Shown here: piece by piece, positions 24,449 to 30,966 of the stretch
How positions within the stretch are numbered: position 1 is the first letter of the stretch
How the letters are laid out: each line of letters opens with the position of its first letter
Assembly: GCA_934418295.1 (NCBI GenBank)
Contig: CAKRWZ010000008.1
Coordinates: forward strand, 1-35,457
Length of the DNA stretch: 35,457 bases
DNA from: an uncultured Mediterraneibacter sp.
Lineage (GTDB): Bacteria; Bacillota; Clostridia; Lachnospirales; Lachnospiraceae
Reading direction: 5' to 3'
Position numbers and translations under genes: made by a program
Notes under the pieces: model-generated
Database searches by the model: none
What the model was told of the DNA's origin: nothing
What the model saw: the letters and a program-made list of their open reading frames with translations, nothing else

Positions 24449-25276
24449 TTGAATTGGATCGATAAATTGGAACGAAAACTGGGGAGATTCGCAATCTCAA
24501 AATTAACACTGCTGATCATCGGCGGAAATGCGTTAGGATACCTGATGGCGTATACCATGCCTCAGTATCTGCTATATCTGACGCTGGAACCGGCTTTGAT
24601 CCTGAAGGGGCAGGTCTGGAGGCTTCTTACCTGGCTGATCGTCCCGGTGGGCGGAAATGTGCTCAGTGTAGTGATCACGTTATTCTTCTATTATTCGATC
24701 GGTACGGCGATGGAACGGACCTGGGGAGACTTCCGTTATAATCTTTATATCTTTTCCGGAATACTGTTTACGGTGCTGGGCGTTTTCAGTTTGTACTTCA
24801 TTTCGGGAGGCGGTTACGGATACGGTCTGTATGTAAATGTATATTATGTATGCGTGTCCATATTCCTTGCCTTTGCAGTCAGCTATCCGGACATGGAAGT
24901 ACTGTTATATTTTGTGCTTCCGCTGAAAGTGAAATGGCTGGCATGGATAGATGCGGCCTATCTGATCTACGGAATCGTTCAGGGGAATACGGTAAGTAGA
25001 GTGGTGATCATCACTTCGGTTTTGAATTTCCTTTTGTTTTTCCTTTCCGACAGAAGAACCCGTCCGAATTCACCGAAAGAGCGGATGCGGAAGGCAAAAT
25101 ACAAGAAACAGGTAAGGCCAAAGATCGTCTATGCCAACGGAGCGAAACACCGCTGTGCCGTGTGCGGGCGCACGGAGCTGGATGATCCTAACCTGGAATT
25201 CCGTTTTTGTTCCAAGTGTAACGGGAATTTTGAATATTGCCAGGATCATTTGTTTACCCATGAGCATGTAAAATAG
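24449..25276 (+). CDS. Rhomboid-like membrane protein with a C-terminal zinc-binding tail
   Basis: A 275-residue protein with about six hydrophobic segments in residues 17-200. Rhomboid-like features include GQVWRLLTWLIVP near 54-66 and LLYFVLPLKVKWLAW near 152-166. The place where active rhomboids carry GxSG reads NVYYVCVS here, so the catalytic serine seems to be missing. The tail (about 200-275) has C236-x2-C239, C254-x2-C257, C264-x2-H267 and H271/H273, typical of zinc binding. The start is TTG 24449 with AGAGGTG upstream. ATG 24416 would be almost leaderless. Confidence 0.7.
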   Translation: MNWIDKLERKLGRFAISKLTLLIIGGNALGYLMAYTMPQYLLYLTLEPALILKGQVWRLLTWLIVPVGGNVLSVVITLFFYYSIGTAMERTWGDFRYNLYIFSGILFTVLGVFSLYFISGGGYGYGLYVNVYYVCVSIFLAFAVSYPDMEVLLYFVLPLKVKWLAWIDAAYLIYGIVQGNTVSRVVIITSVLNFLLFFLSDRRTRPNSPKERMRKAKYKKQVRPKIVYANGAKHRCAVCGRTELDDPNLEFRFCSKCNGNFEYCQDHLFTHEHVK

Positions 25277-25352
25277 AAAACGCTCAATGATTTTGTTAGG
25301 TTAACTCATAATATGTTACAGAATAAGTATTCAAAAAGAGAGGAGTCATATG

Positions 25353-26792
25353 ATGAAAAAGACGAAAATCGTATGTACGATGGGACCAAATACAAACGAC
25401 AGAGAAGTGATGAGATCATTGATCCGCGGCGGAATGGACATTGCGAGATTTAATTTTTCGCATGGCTCCCAGGAAGAGCATAAATCCAGGATGGATCTGC
25501 TGAAAGTGCTCCGTGAAGAAGAGCATACCAATACAGCGATCCTGCTGGACACGAAAGGACCGGAGATCCGTACCGGGCTTTTGAAAGACCACAAAAAAGT
25601 GATGCTGAACAAAGGAGATGTCTTTACGCTTACCACGGAAGAAATCGAAGGAGATGAGAAACGGGTCTCCATCAGCTATCAGGGACTTACAGAAGATGTG
25701 AAGATCGGGGCGACGATTTTGATCGATGACGGCCTGATCGAATTAAAAGTGAATGATATCCAGGGAACAGAGATCGTCTGTCAGGTAATAAACAACGGAG
25801 AACTGGGAGAACGAAAAGGAGTCAACGTTCCGAATATCCCGGTGCGCCTTCCGGCGATCACAGAAAAAGATAAGGATGATATCCGTTTTGGGGTAGAACA
25901 GGATATCGATTTTATTGCAGCTTCTTTTGTTCGAAATGCGGAATGCATTTTGGAAATCAAAGCTTTTCTCCGTTCTTTAAAAGCTCCTTTCATTCCGGTG
26001 ATCGCAAAGATCGAAAATATGGAGGGGCTGCGCAACTTTGACGAAATCCTCAGAGCAGCTGACGGGATCATGGTGGCTCGAGGAGATCTGGGCGTAGAAA
26101 TCCCGGCGGAGGAAGTCCCTTATCTGCAGAAAATGATGATCCGAAAATGTAAAAAGAACTTTAAAACAGTGATTACGGCGACACAGATGCTGGATTCCAT
26201 GATCCGAAATCCCCGTCCGACCAGAGCAGAAGTAACGGACGTGGCAAATGCGGTCTATGACGGAACGGATGCGGTGATGCTTTCCGGGGAAACAGCCCAG
26301 GGAAAATATCCGGTGGAAGCACTGCAGATGATGTGCCATATCGTGGAGAATACGGAACAGCATCTGGATTACGACATGATCCTGCACAATGCAGAAGAAC
26401 ATCTGAAATCCAAAATTTCCAGTGCTATCGGCTATTCTTCTGTTTTGGCAGCCTTTAACTTAAACGCAAGATGTATTATTACCCCTACTATGTCCGGAGC
26501 GACGGCAAGGGTGGTGTCCAATCTGAAGCCCAGACAGCCGATTTTGGGTATCACACCGGATGACAGGACGCTCCGTCGGATGTCGATTTATTGGGGAGTG
26601 ATCCCAATGCGTTCGATCACACACCAGACAGTAGAAGATATTTTCAGCGGAGCAATTGAGCTGGCACAGGCCAAACAGTACGTGGATTCCGGAGATATCG
26701 TAGTCATAACGGCCGGCATCCCGTCTTCCAACATTAAAATGTCCTTACGGGAAGGCGACAGCAACATGATGCGTATCGCCAGAGTAGAATAA
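25353..26792 (+). CDS. pyk: Pyruvate kinase
   Basis: A 479-residue enzyme that converts phosphoenolpyruvate and ADP to pyruvate and ATP. The N-terminal KTKIVCTMGPNT and ARFNFSHGS motifs, the catalytic lysine region FIPVIAKIENMEG, the metal-site MVARGDLGVE and TATQMLDSM are all recognisable. It lacks the extra C-terminal PEP-utiliser-like domain of the Bacillus enzyme. ATG 25353 is preferred because AGGAG is 7 bases away; ATG 25350 (4 bases) is also possible. It completes lower glycolysis outside the gap cluster. I found no convincing promoter just upstream. Confidence 0.96.
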   Translation: MKKTKIVCTMGPNTNDREVMRSLIRGGMDIARFNFSHGSQEEHKSRMDLLKVLREEEHTNTAILLDTKGPEIRTGLLKDHKKVMLNKGDVFTLTTEEIEGDEKRVSISYQGLTEDVKIGATILIDDGLIELKVNDIQGTEIVCQVINNGELGERKGVNVPNIPVRLPAITEKDKDDIRFGVEQDIDFIAASFVRNAECILEIKAFLRSLKAPFIPVIAKIENMEGLRNFDEILRAADGIMVARGDLGVEIPAEEVPYLQKMMIRKCKKNFKTVITATQMLDSMIRNPRPTRAEVTDVANAVYDGTDAVMLSGETAQGKYPVEALQMMCHIVENTEQHLDYDMILHNAEEHLKSKISSAIGYSSVLAAFNLNARCIITPTMSGATARVVSNLKPRQPILGITPDDRTLRRMSIYWGVIPMRSITHQTVEDIFSGAIELAQAKQYVDSGDIVVITAGIPSSNIKMSLREGDSNMMRIARVE

Positions 26793-26821
26793 TAAGGAAT
26801 AGAGAAAACATTCTGTGAGAG

Positions 26822-26855
26822 AAGAGTCGGACAAAGAGCAGGGGTCCGGCTCTTT
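26822..26855 (+). terminator. Terminator after pyk
   Basis: AAGAGTCGGAC (26822-26832) pairs with GTCCGGCTCTT (26844-26854), with one T-G pair and an 11-base loop, followed by a short T-run. Confidence 0.8.
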
Positions 26856-26896
26856 TGAAATTGAGAATATTGGTGCAATAAACCCGGAATGTCTGA

Positions 26897-26925
26897 TTGA
26901 CAGGACCTTGAAAGTGTAGTAAAGT
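26897..26925 (+). promoter_or_regulatory. Sigma-A promoter of the TrmB-lysA operon
   Basis: Perfect TTGACA at 26897-26902, a 17-bp spacer and TAAAGT at 26920-26925. It lies about 70 bases upstream of the regulator gene. Confidence 0.75.
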
Positions 26926-26991
26926 GTTCCTGAAAAGAACTACTAATAAAAACACAAGTATAAGGCAAGTACAAAGAAAAAGAGTAAAGAA

Positions 26992-27705
26992 ATGAAAGAA
27001 CAAGAATTTACGGAACATCTGATTTCTTTTGGACTGACACGGCAGGAGACGGTGATCTACCATCATCTGCTGCAGGTGGGAAAACAGACCGGGTACGAAA
27101 CGGCAAAACAGACCGGCGTATCCAGGTCCAATACCTACAATGCGCTGGCTTCTCTGGTGGAAAAAGGCGCTGCTTATGTGGTGGAGGAATCAGCCAGAAA
27201 GTATATTCCGGTCAGTGTGGAGGAGTTTTGCGAGAATGGGATCGCCAGGCTCCGGCGGGAAAAAGAATGGCTGGTACTGCATGCTCCGGGAATCTCTCGG
27301 GAAGAGGAAGGATATATCACCATAGAAGGACAGAAGCATATCCGGGATAAGATAGAACGTTTGCTGGAAAAAGCAGAGAAAAGAGTTTATATCAGTTGCT
27401 CGGAAAAACGGCTGGAGGAGCTTGCAGATCCTTTGCAAAAGCTGGTCAAAGACGGAAAAAAAGTCGTGATCATCACAGACCGATCCCTGGAGTTTGAAGG
27501 GGCGGCCGTCTATGTGACAGACGAAAAAGGCAGCAGGATCGGGATCATCACCGATTCCAGATATGTGCTCACGGGAGAATACGGAGAAGAAAGCGGAAAT
27601 ACTTGCTTATACTCCGGACAGAAAAATTTCGTGGAGTTATTTAAAAATGCATTGGCAAATGAAATCAAATTGATCCAATATATGAAAGGAAGGCAGAACG
27701 AATGA
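26992..27705 (+). CDS. TrmB-family transcriptional regulator
   Basis: A 237-residue protein with an N-terminal winged helix (about 5-75; GLTRQETVIYHHLLQVGK and GVSRSNTYNALASLVEKG) and a C-terminal domain of the PLD-like TrmB type (about 105-230), often the effector-binding part. The ribosome site is weak (AAAGAG). The gene has its own promoter and its stop overlaps the lysA start in ATGA. It is therefore probably a regulator of lysA, sensing a lysine-pathway or related metabolite. That role is inferred from context only. Confidence 0.8.
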   Translation: MKEQEFTEHLISFGLTRQETVIYHHLLQVGKQTGYETAKQTGVSRSNTYNALASLVEKGAAYVVEESARKYIPVSVEEFCENGIARLRREKEWLVLHAPGISREEEGYITIEGQKHIRDKIERLLEKAEKRVYISCSEKRLEELADPLQKLVKDGKKVVIITDRSLEFEGAAVYVTDEKGSRIGIITDSRYVLTGEYGEESGNTCLYSGQKNFVELFKNALANEIKLIQYMKGRQNE

Positions 27706-29003
27706 AAAAGGAAACCTTTGTGACAAAAGAACAACTGGACAAGATCATAGAAACGTATCCGACCCCGTTTCATCTCTATGATGAAAAAGGAATCCGAAGA
27801 AATGCGGAGGCACTGAAGAAAGCATTTTCCTGGAATCCGGGCTTTAAAGAGTATTTTGCGGTAAAGGCGACGCCGAACCCGTTTTTGATCGATATTCTCA
27901 GAGAGTACGGCTGCGGCTGTGACTGTTCTTCTTATACAGAACTGATGCTTGCGGATGCGATCGGGGCAAAGGGAGCAGATATCATGTTTTCGTCCAATGA
28001 CACGCCGGCAGAAGATTTTATATTGGCGGAAAAACTCCATGCGATCATCAATCTGGACGATATCACACACATTGATTTCCTGGAAAAGGCCATCGGCTAT
28101 ATTCCGGAAACCATAAGCTGCCGTTACAACCCGGGCGGACTCTTCAAGATCAGCAATGACATTATGGATAATCCGGGCGATGCAAAATATGGAATGACGA
28201 CGGAACAAATGTCGGATGCTTTTCGGATCTTGAAAGAAAAAGGAGCAAAAGAGTTCGGTATTCATGCGTTCCTGGCAAGCAATACCGTGACTAACGAATA
28301 TTATCCGATGCTGGCGAAGGTGCTTTTTGAGGAAGCAGTAAAGCTCCATCAGGAAACAGGCGTTCATATTAAGTTTATCAATCTCTCCGGAGGAATCGGA
28401 ATTCCGTATACACCGGATCAGGAACCAAACGATATTTTTGCCATCGGAGACGGTGTACGCCGCGTTTATGAAGAAGTGCTGGTACCGGCCGGAATGGGGG
28501 ATGTGGAGATTTATACGGAACTGGGACGTTATATGATGGGACCTTACGGCTGTCTTGTGACAAAAGCGATTCATGAGAAACATACACACAAGGAGTATAT
28601 CGGAGTAGATGCCTGTGCAGTTAATCTGATGCGGCCGGCAATGTATGGGGCTTATCATCACATTACCGTGATGGGCAAAGAAAATCAGCCTTGTGACCAC
28701 AAGTATGATATCACAGGTTCTCTTTGCGAGAATAACGATAAGTTTGCCATCGACAGAATGCTGCCGAAAATCGATATCGGAGACATCCTTGTGATCCATG
28801 ATACAGGAGCCCACGGCTTTTCCATGGGATACAATTATAACGGAAAACTGAAATCAGCAGAGATCCTGCTTCAGGAGAACGGAGAAGCGAAGCTGATCCG
28901 CCGTGCCGAGACACCGGCAGACTATTTTGCTACTTTTGACTGTTTTGATATCGGGGAAAAATTGATCCACCCGCAGCAGGAAGACGCAAGAGAAGGAAAA
29001 TAG
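27702..29003 (+). CDS. lysA: Diaminopimelate decarboxylase-like fold-type III PLP decarboxylase
   Basis: A 433-residue PLP enzyme of the alanine-racemase-like fold. The PLP lysine is K55 in FAVKATPNP, and the partner-subunit residues lie in GSLCENND. This supports meso-diaminopimelate decarboxylation to lysine. Two places differ from classical LysA: GIHAFLASN at about 186-194 replaces GLHSHIGSQ, and H371 in GAHGFSM replaces the usual tyrosine of GAYGFSM. The protein may belong to a divergent LysA clade. It overlaps the TrmB-family gene by four bases. Confidence 0.85.
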   Translation: MKKETFVTKEQLDKIIETYPTPFHLYDEKGIRRNAEALKKAFSWNPGFKEYFAVKATPNPFLIDILREYGCGCDCSSYTELMLADAIGAKGADIMFSSNDTPAEDFILAEKLHAIINLDDITHIDFLEKAIGYIPETISCRYNPGGLFKISNDIMDNPGDAKYGMTTEQMSDAFRILKEKGAKEFGIHAFLASNTVTNEYYPMLAKVLFEEAVKLHQETGVHIKFINLSGGIGIPYTPDQEPNDIFAIGDGVRRVYEEVLVPAGMGDVEIYTELGRYMMGPYGCLVTKAIHEKHTHKEYIGVDACAVNLMRPAMYGAYHHITVMGKENQPCDHKYDITGSLCENNDKFAIDRMLPKIDIGDILVIHDTGAHGFSMGYNYNGKLKSAEILLQENGEAKLIRRAETPADYFATFDCFDIGEKLIHPQQEDAREGK

Positions 29004-29012
29004 GGAGGCAAA

Positions 29013-29041
29013 TTGAAAATCCCTAAATTTTGTGGTATAGT
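29013..29041 (+). promoter_or_regulatory. Sigma-A promoter of the lipoprotein gene
   Basis: TTGAAA at 29013-29018, a 17-bp spacer and TATAGT at 29036-29041. TAGGGA (29001-29006) and TCCCTA (29020-29025) form an inverted repeat across the lysA stop codon and the -35 box. Confidence 0.75.
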
Positions 29042-29082
29042 ATTTTTGTATTTTACTAAATAAAGCAGGAGGAAAGAACAAG

Positions 29083-29742
29083 ATGAAAAAACTGAAAGCA
29101 GTGTCTTTGACCGCGATCTTTATGGCAGCAATTTTGGCGCTGACTGCGTGCGGTTCAAACAAGAAAACTCCGGATGATGCGAAGGAATACGTAAAAGCCT
29201 GCCTGGATTCGACCTACAAGGGAGATACGGATAAGTATGCGGAGCTGACCAACAGCAGTAAAAATGAAGCAGAAGAAATGTACGAGCAGGCGATCGACAC
29301 TACGATGGAGGCAGCAAACCTGACAGAGGAGAACATTTCGGATGAGCTTTTGGCAAAGTACAGACAGTTTTTTAAAGATCTGTATAAAAAATTAAATTAT
29401 ACAGTAGGCGAGGCAAAGGAAGACGGCGACGGCGGTTTTACGGTGGTCGTGGAGGTAAAACCGATCCTTATATTCCGGGATATGCAGGATAAACTGAATC
29501 AGGAGATCCAGGATGAAGTGAATTCCGGAAAAGTGGAAGTGACACAGGATAATATGTACGAATATGTGTACGGAAAAATGTACGATATGGCCATGGAGGC
29601 AATGGATGAAGGATTGGAATACGGAGATGCTACGTCCGTTACGGTTCATGTGACAAAAAATTCTGACGGAGACTATGCACTTTCAGACAGCGATATAATG
29701 GCAATTGACCAGGCACTTGTTGCACAGCCTGAGATCCAGTAA
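29083..29742 (+). CDS. Lipoprotein of unknown function
   Basis: A 219-residue predicted lipoprotein. The signal peptide has a short basic start, a hydrophobic core and lipobox LTAC with C23 as the lipidated residue. The rest is hydrophilic, acidic and helical in character, with no catalytic motif that I recognise. It resembles the DUF5105/DUF4878-like small lipoproteins of Clostridia, but this is a weak resemblance. AGGAGG precedes the ATG. It has its own promoter and terminator, so it is monocistronic. It is probably anchored on the outside of the membrane. Confidence 0.8.
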   Translation: MKKLKAVSLTAIFMAAILALTACGSNKKTPDDAKEYVKACLDSTYKGDTDKYAELTNSSKNEAEEMYEQAIDTTMEAANLTEENISDELLAKYRQFFKDLYKKLNYTVGEAKEDGDGGFTVVVEVKPILIFRDMQDKLNQEIQDEVNSGKVEVTQDNMYEYVYGKMYDMAMEAMDEGLEYGDATSVTVHVTKNSDGDYALSDSDIMAIDQALVAQPEIQ

Positions 29743-29769
29743 GAAGCAGAAAAAGTGTATAAAAGCAGA

Positions 29770-29806
29770 AAATGCGGTTTTTCTCATAAGAAAACCGCAT
29801 TTTTTC
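29770..29806 (+). terminator. Strong rho-independent terminator after the lipoprotein gene
   Basis: A perfect 12-bp stem, AAATGCGGTTTT (29770-29781) with AAAACCGCATTT (29791-29802), has a 9-base loop and a run of six T. Confidence 0.92.
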
Positions 29807-29815
29807 TAAAATTGC

Positions 29816-29844
29816 TTGCAAATAGAAAATAAGTATGGTAAAAT
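29816..29844 (+). promoter_or_regulatory. Sigma-A promoter of the tRNA-Leu gene
   Basis: TTGCAA at 29816-29821, a 17-bp spacer and TAAAAT at 29839-29844. It lies 70 bases before the mature tRNA 5' end. Confidence 0.7.
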
Positions 29845-29913
29845 TATCTTCGGTTTCAAGCGAAACTAAAAAAGATCCATTGGATTTTTTGTTGCAGGCT
29901 TGGCAACTAATAT

Positions 29914-29996
29914 GCGGATGTGGCGGAATGGCAGACGCACAAGACTCAAAATCTTGCGTAGGTGACTACGTGTGGGTTCAAGTCCCACCATCCGCA
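29914..29996 (+). tRNA. tRNA-Leu, anticodon CAA
   Basis: Seven-base acceptor arms GCGGATG (29914-29920) and CATCCGC (29989-29995) with discriminator A29996. The anticodon stem CAAGA/TCTTG encloses the loop CTCAAAA with CAA at 29947-29949, which reads UUG. A long variable arm with GTAG...CTAC marks a class II tRNA, and the T-loop GGTTCAAGT is present. The 3' CCA is not encoded. The 83-base length is normal for leucine tRNA. It stands alone between its own promoter and terminator. Confidence 0.95.
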
Positions 29997-30003
29997 GTGC
30001 GAA

Positions 30004-30043
30004 AAAAGACCACAATTGTCTACGGGCAAGAGTGGTCTTTTCT
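30004..30043 (+). terminator. Terminator after tRNA-Leu
   Basis: A perfect 10-bp stem, AAAAGACCAC (30004-30013) with GTGGTCTTTT (30032-30041), has an 18-base loop and a T-rich tail. Confidence 0.85.
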
Positions 30044-30071
30044 TGTAAATCTCCGGAAATCACGGTATGAT
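30043..30071 (+). promoter_or_regulatory. Sigma-A promoter of the Spx-like/GtrA pair
   Basis: TTGTAA at 30043-30048, a 17-bp spacer and TATGAT at 30066-30071. The -35 box follows directly on the tRNA terminator. Confidence 0.75.
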
Positions 30072-30142
30072 AGACGAGGAAAGAAATAAGGATGGTTACG
30101 GTTGAATATAGAATTGACAGAAATCGATAAGGAGGAAACAAG

Positions 30143-30490
30143 ATGCTGTTTGTATGTTATCCGAAATGTTCCACTTGCCATAAGGCAAAGAAATGGCTGG
30201 AAAGCAGAAATGCAGATATAGAAGAGAGGAATATTGTCCTGCAAAACCCGACAAAAGAGGAGCTGAAAGAATGGTATCAGAGAAGCGGGCTGCCGCTGAA
30301 ACGTTTTTTTAACACCAGCGGAATGCGTTACCGGGAACTGGGGCTGAAAGACAAGCTTTCTTCCATGTCGGAAGATGAGCAGCTGGAGCTGCTTGCTACG
30401 GACGGAATGTTGGTAAAAAGACCGCTTTTGATCGGAGCGGATTTTGTTTGTACCGGCTTCCGTGAAAAGGAATGGGAAGAAAAAATATGA
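30143..30490 (+). CDS. ArsC/Spx-family thioredoxin-fold protein
   Basis: A 115-residue protein of the Spx/ArsC/MgsR family. It has the redox CxxC C9-S-T-C12 in CYPKCSTC and the family motif KRPLLIG (92-98) near the C-terminus. Spx binds RNA polymerase under thiol stress, ArsC reduces arsenate, and YffB-like members have unknown function. The sequence cannot separate these. Because no other arsenic gene is nearby, an Spx-like or general thiol role is more likely. A GGAGG site precedes the ATG, and the stop overlaps the GtrA-like gene in ATGA. Confidence 0.85.
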   Translation: MLFVCYPKCSTCHKAKKWLESRNADIEERNIVLQNPTKEELKEWYQRSGLPLKRFFNTSGMRYRELGLKDKLSSMSEDEQLELLATDGMLVKRPLLIGADFVCTGFREKEWEEKI

Positions 30491-30906
30491 TACGTAAACT
30501 TTACAAAAAGTATGAGGAGCTGATCTGGTATCTGATCGTAGGCGGCTGTACCGTGGTGGTTTCCCTGGCATCCTACTATCTTTTGCGAAATACGTTCCGT
30601 ATGTATTACCAGACGGCAAATATTCTCAGCTGGATCTTCGCCGTGGTGTTTGCCTACGTGACGAACAAGAAGTTTGTGTTTCGGTCCAAATATGCCGGTG
30701 TAAAGAAAACGCTTTTGGAGGCGGGCAGTTTTTTCTCTGCGCGTCTGGCTTCCCTGGCGGCAGAAGTACTGAGTATGTATTTTTTTGTCCGGATATGCGG
30801 GATGGATGATCGTATCGTAAAACTGATGAATCAGGTTTTGGTAATGATATTGAATTATATTTTGAGTAAATTCTGGGTATTTCATAAAAAGAGAAACAAA
30901 AAGTAA
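30487..30906 (+). CDS. GtrA-family membrane protein
   Basis: A 139-residue protein with four predicted membrane segments (about residues 12-32, 43-60, 78-98 and 110-130) and a basic C-terminus with the typical FWVFHKKR ending. GtrA proteins are thought to flip polyprenyl-phosphate sugars for cell-surface glycosylation. No glycosyltransferase is next to it. ATG 30487 overlaps the upstream stop; ATG 30472 has a Shine-Dalgarno with no spacing and is less likely. It is probably translated together with the Spx-like gene. Confidence 0.85.
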   Translation: MIRKLYKKYEELIWYLIVGGCTVVVSLASYYLLRNTFRMYYQTANILSWIFAVVFAYVTNKKFVFRSKYAGVKKTLLEAGSFFSARLASLAAEVLSMYFFVRICGMDDRIVKLMNQVLVMILNYILSKFWVFHKKRNKK

Positions 30907-30966
30907 GGCTCTGAAAAATGGAGAAAGATTTGAAACGGTGTGAGAAAAGTTTCCCGAGGAGAGGAT

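Noticed and set aside
25277..25352. Promoter for pyk
   Set aside because: TTGTTA (25293) and TAATAT (25309) are both present but are only 10 bases apart. No pair with proper spacing was found, so I left it out.
29835..30089. Small open frame across the tRNA-Leu
   Set aside because: It consists of the tRNA sequence and its terminator; the clover-leaf is convincing and there is no ribosome site.
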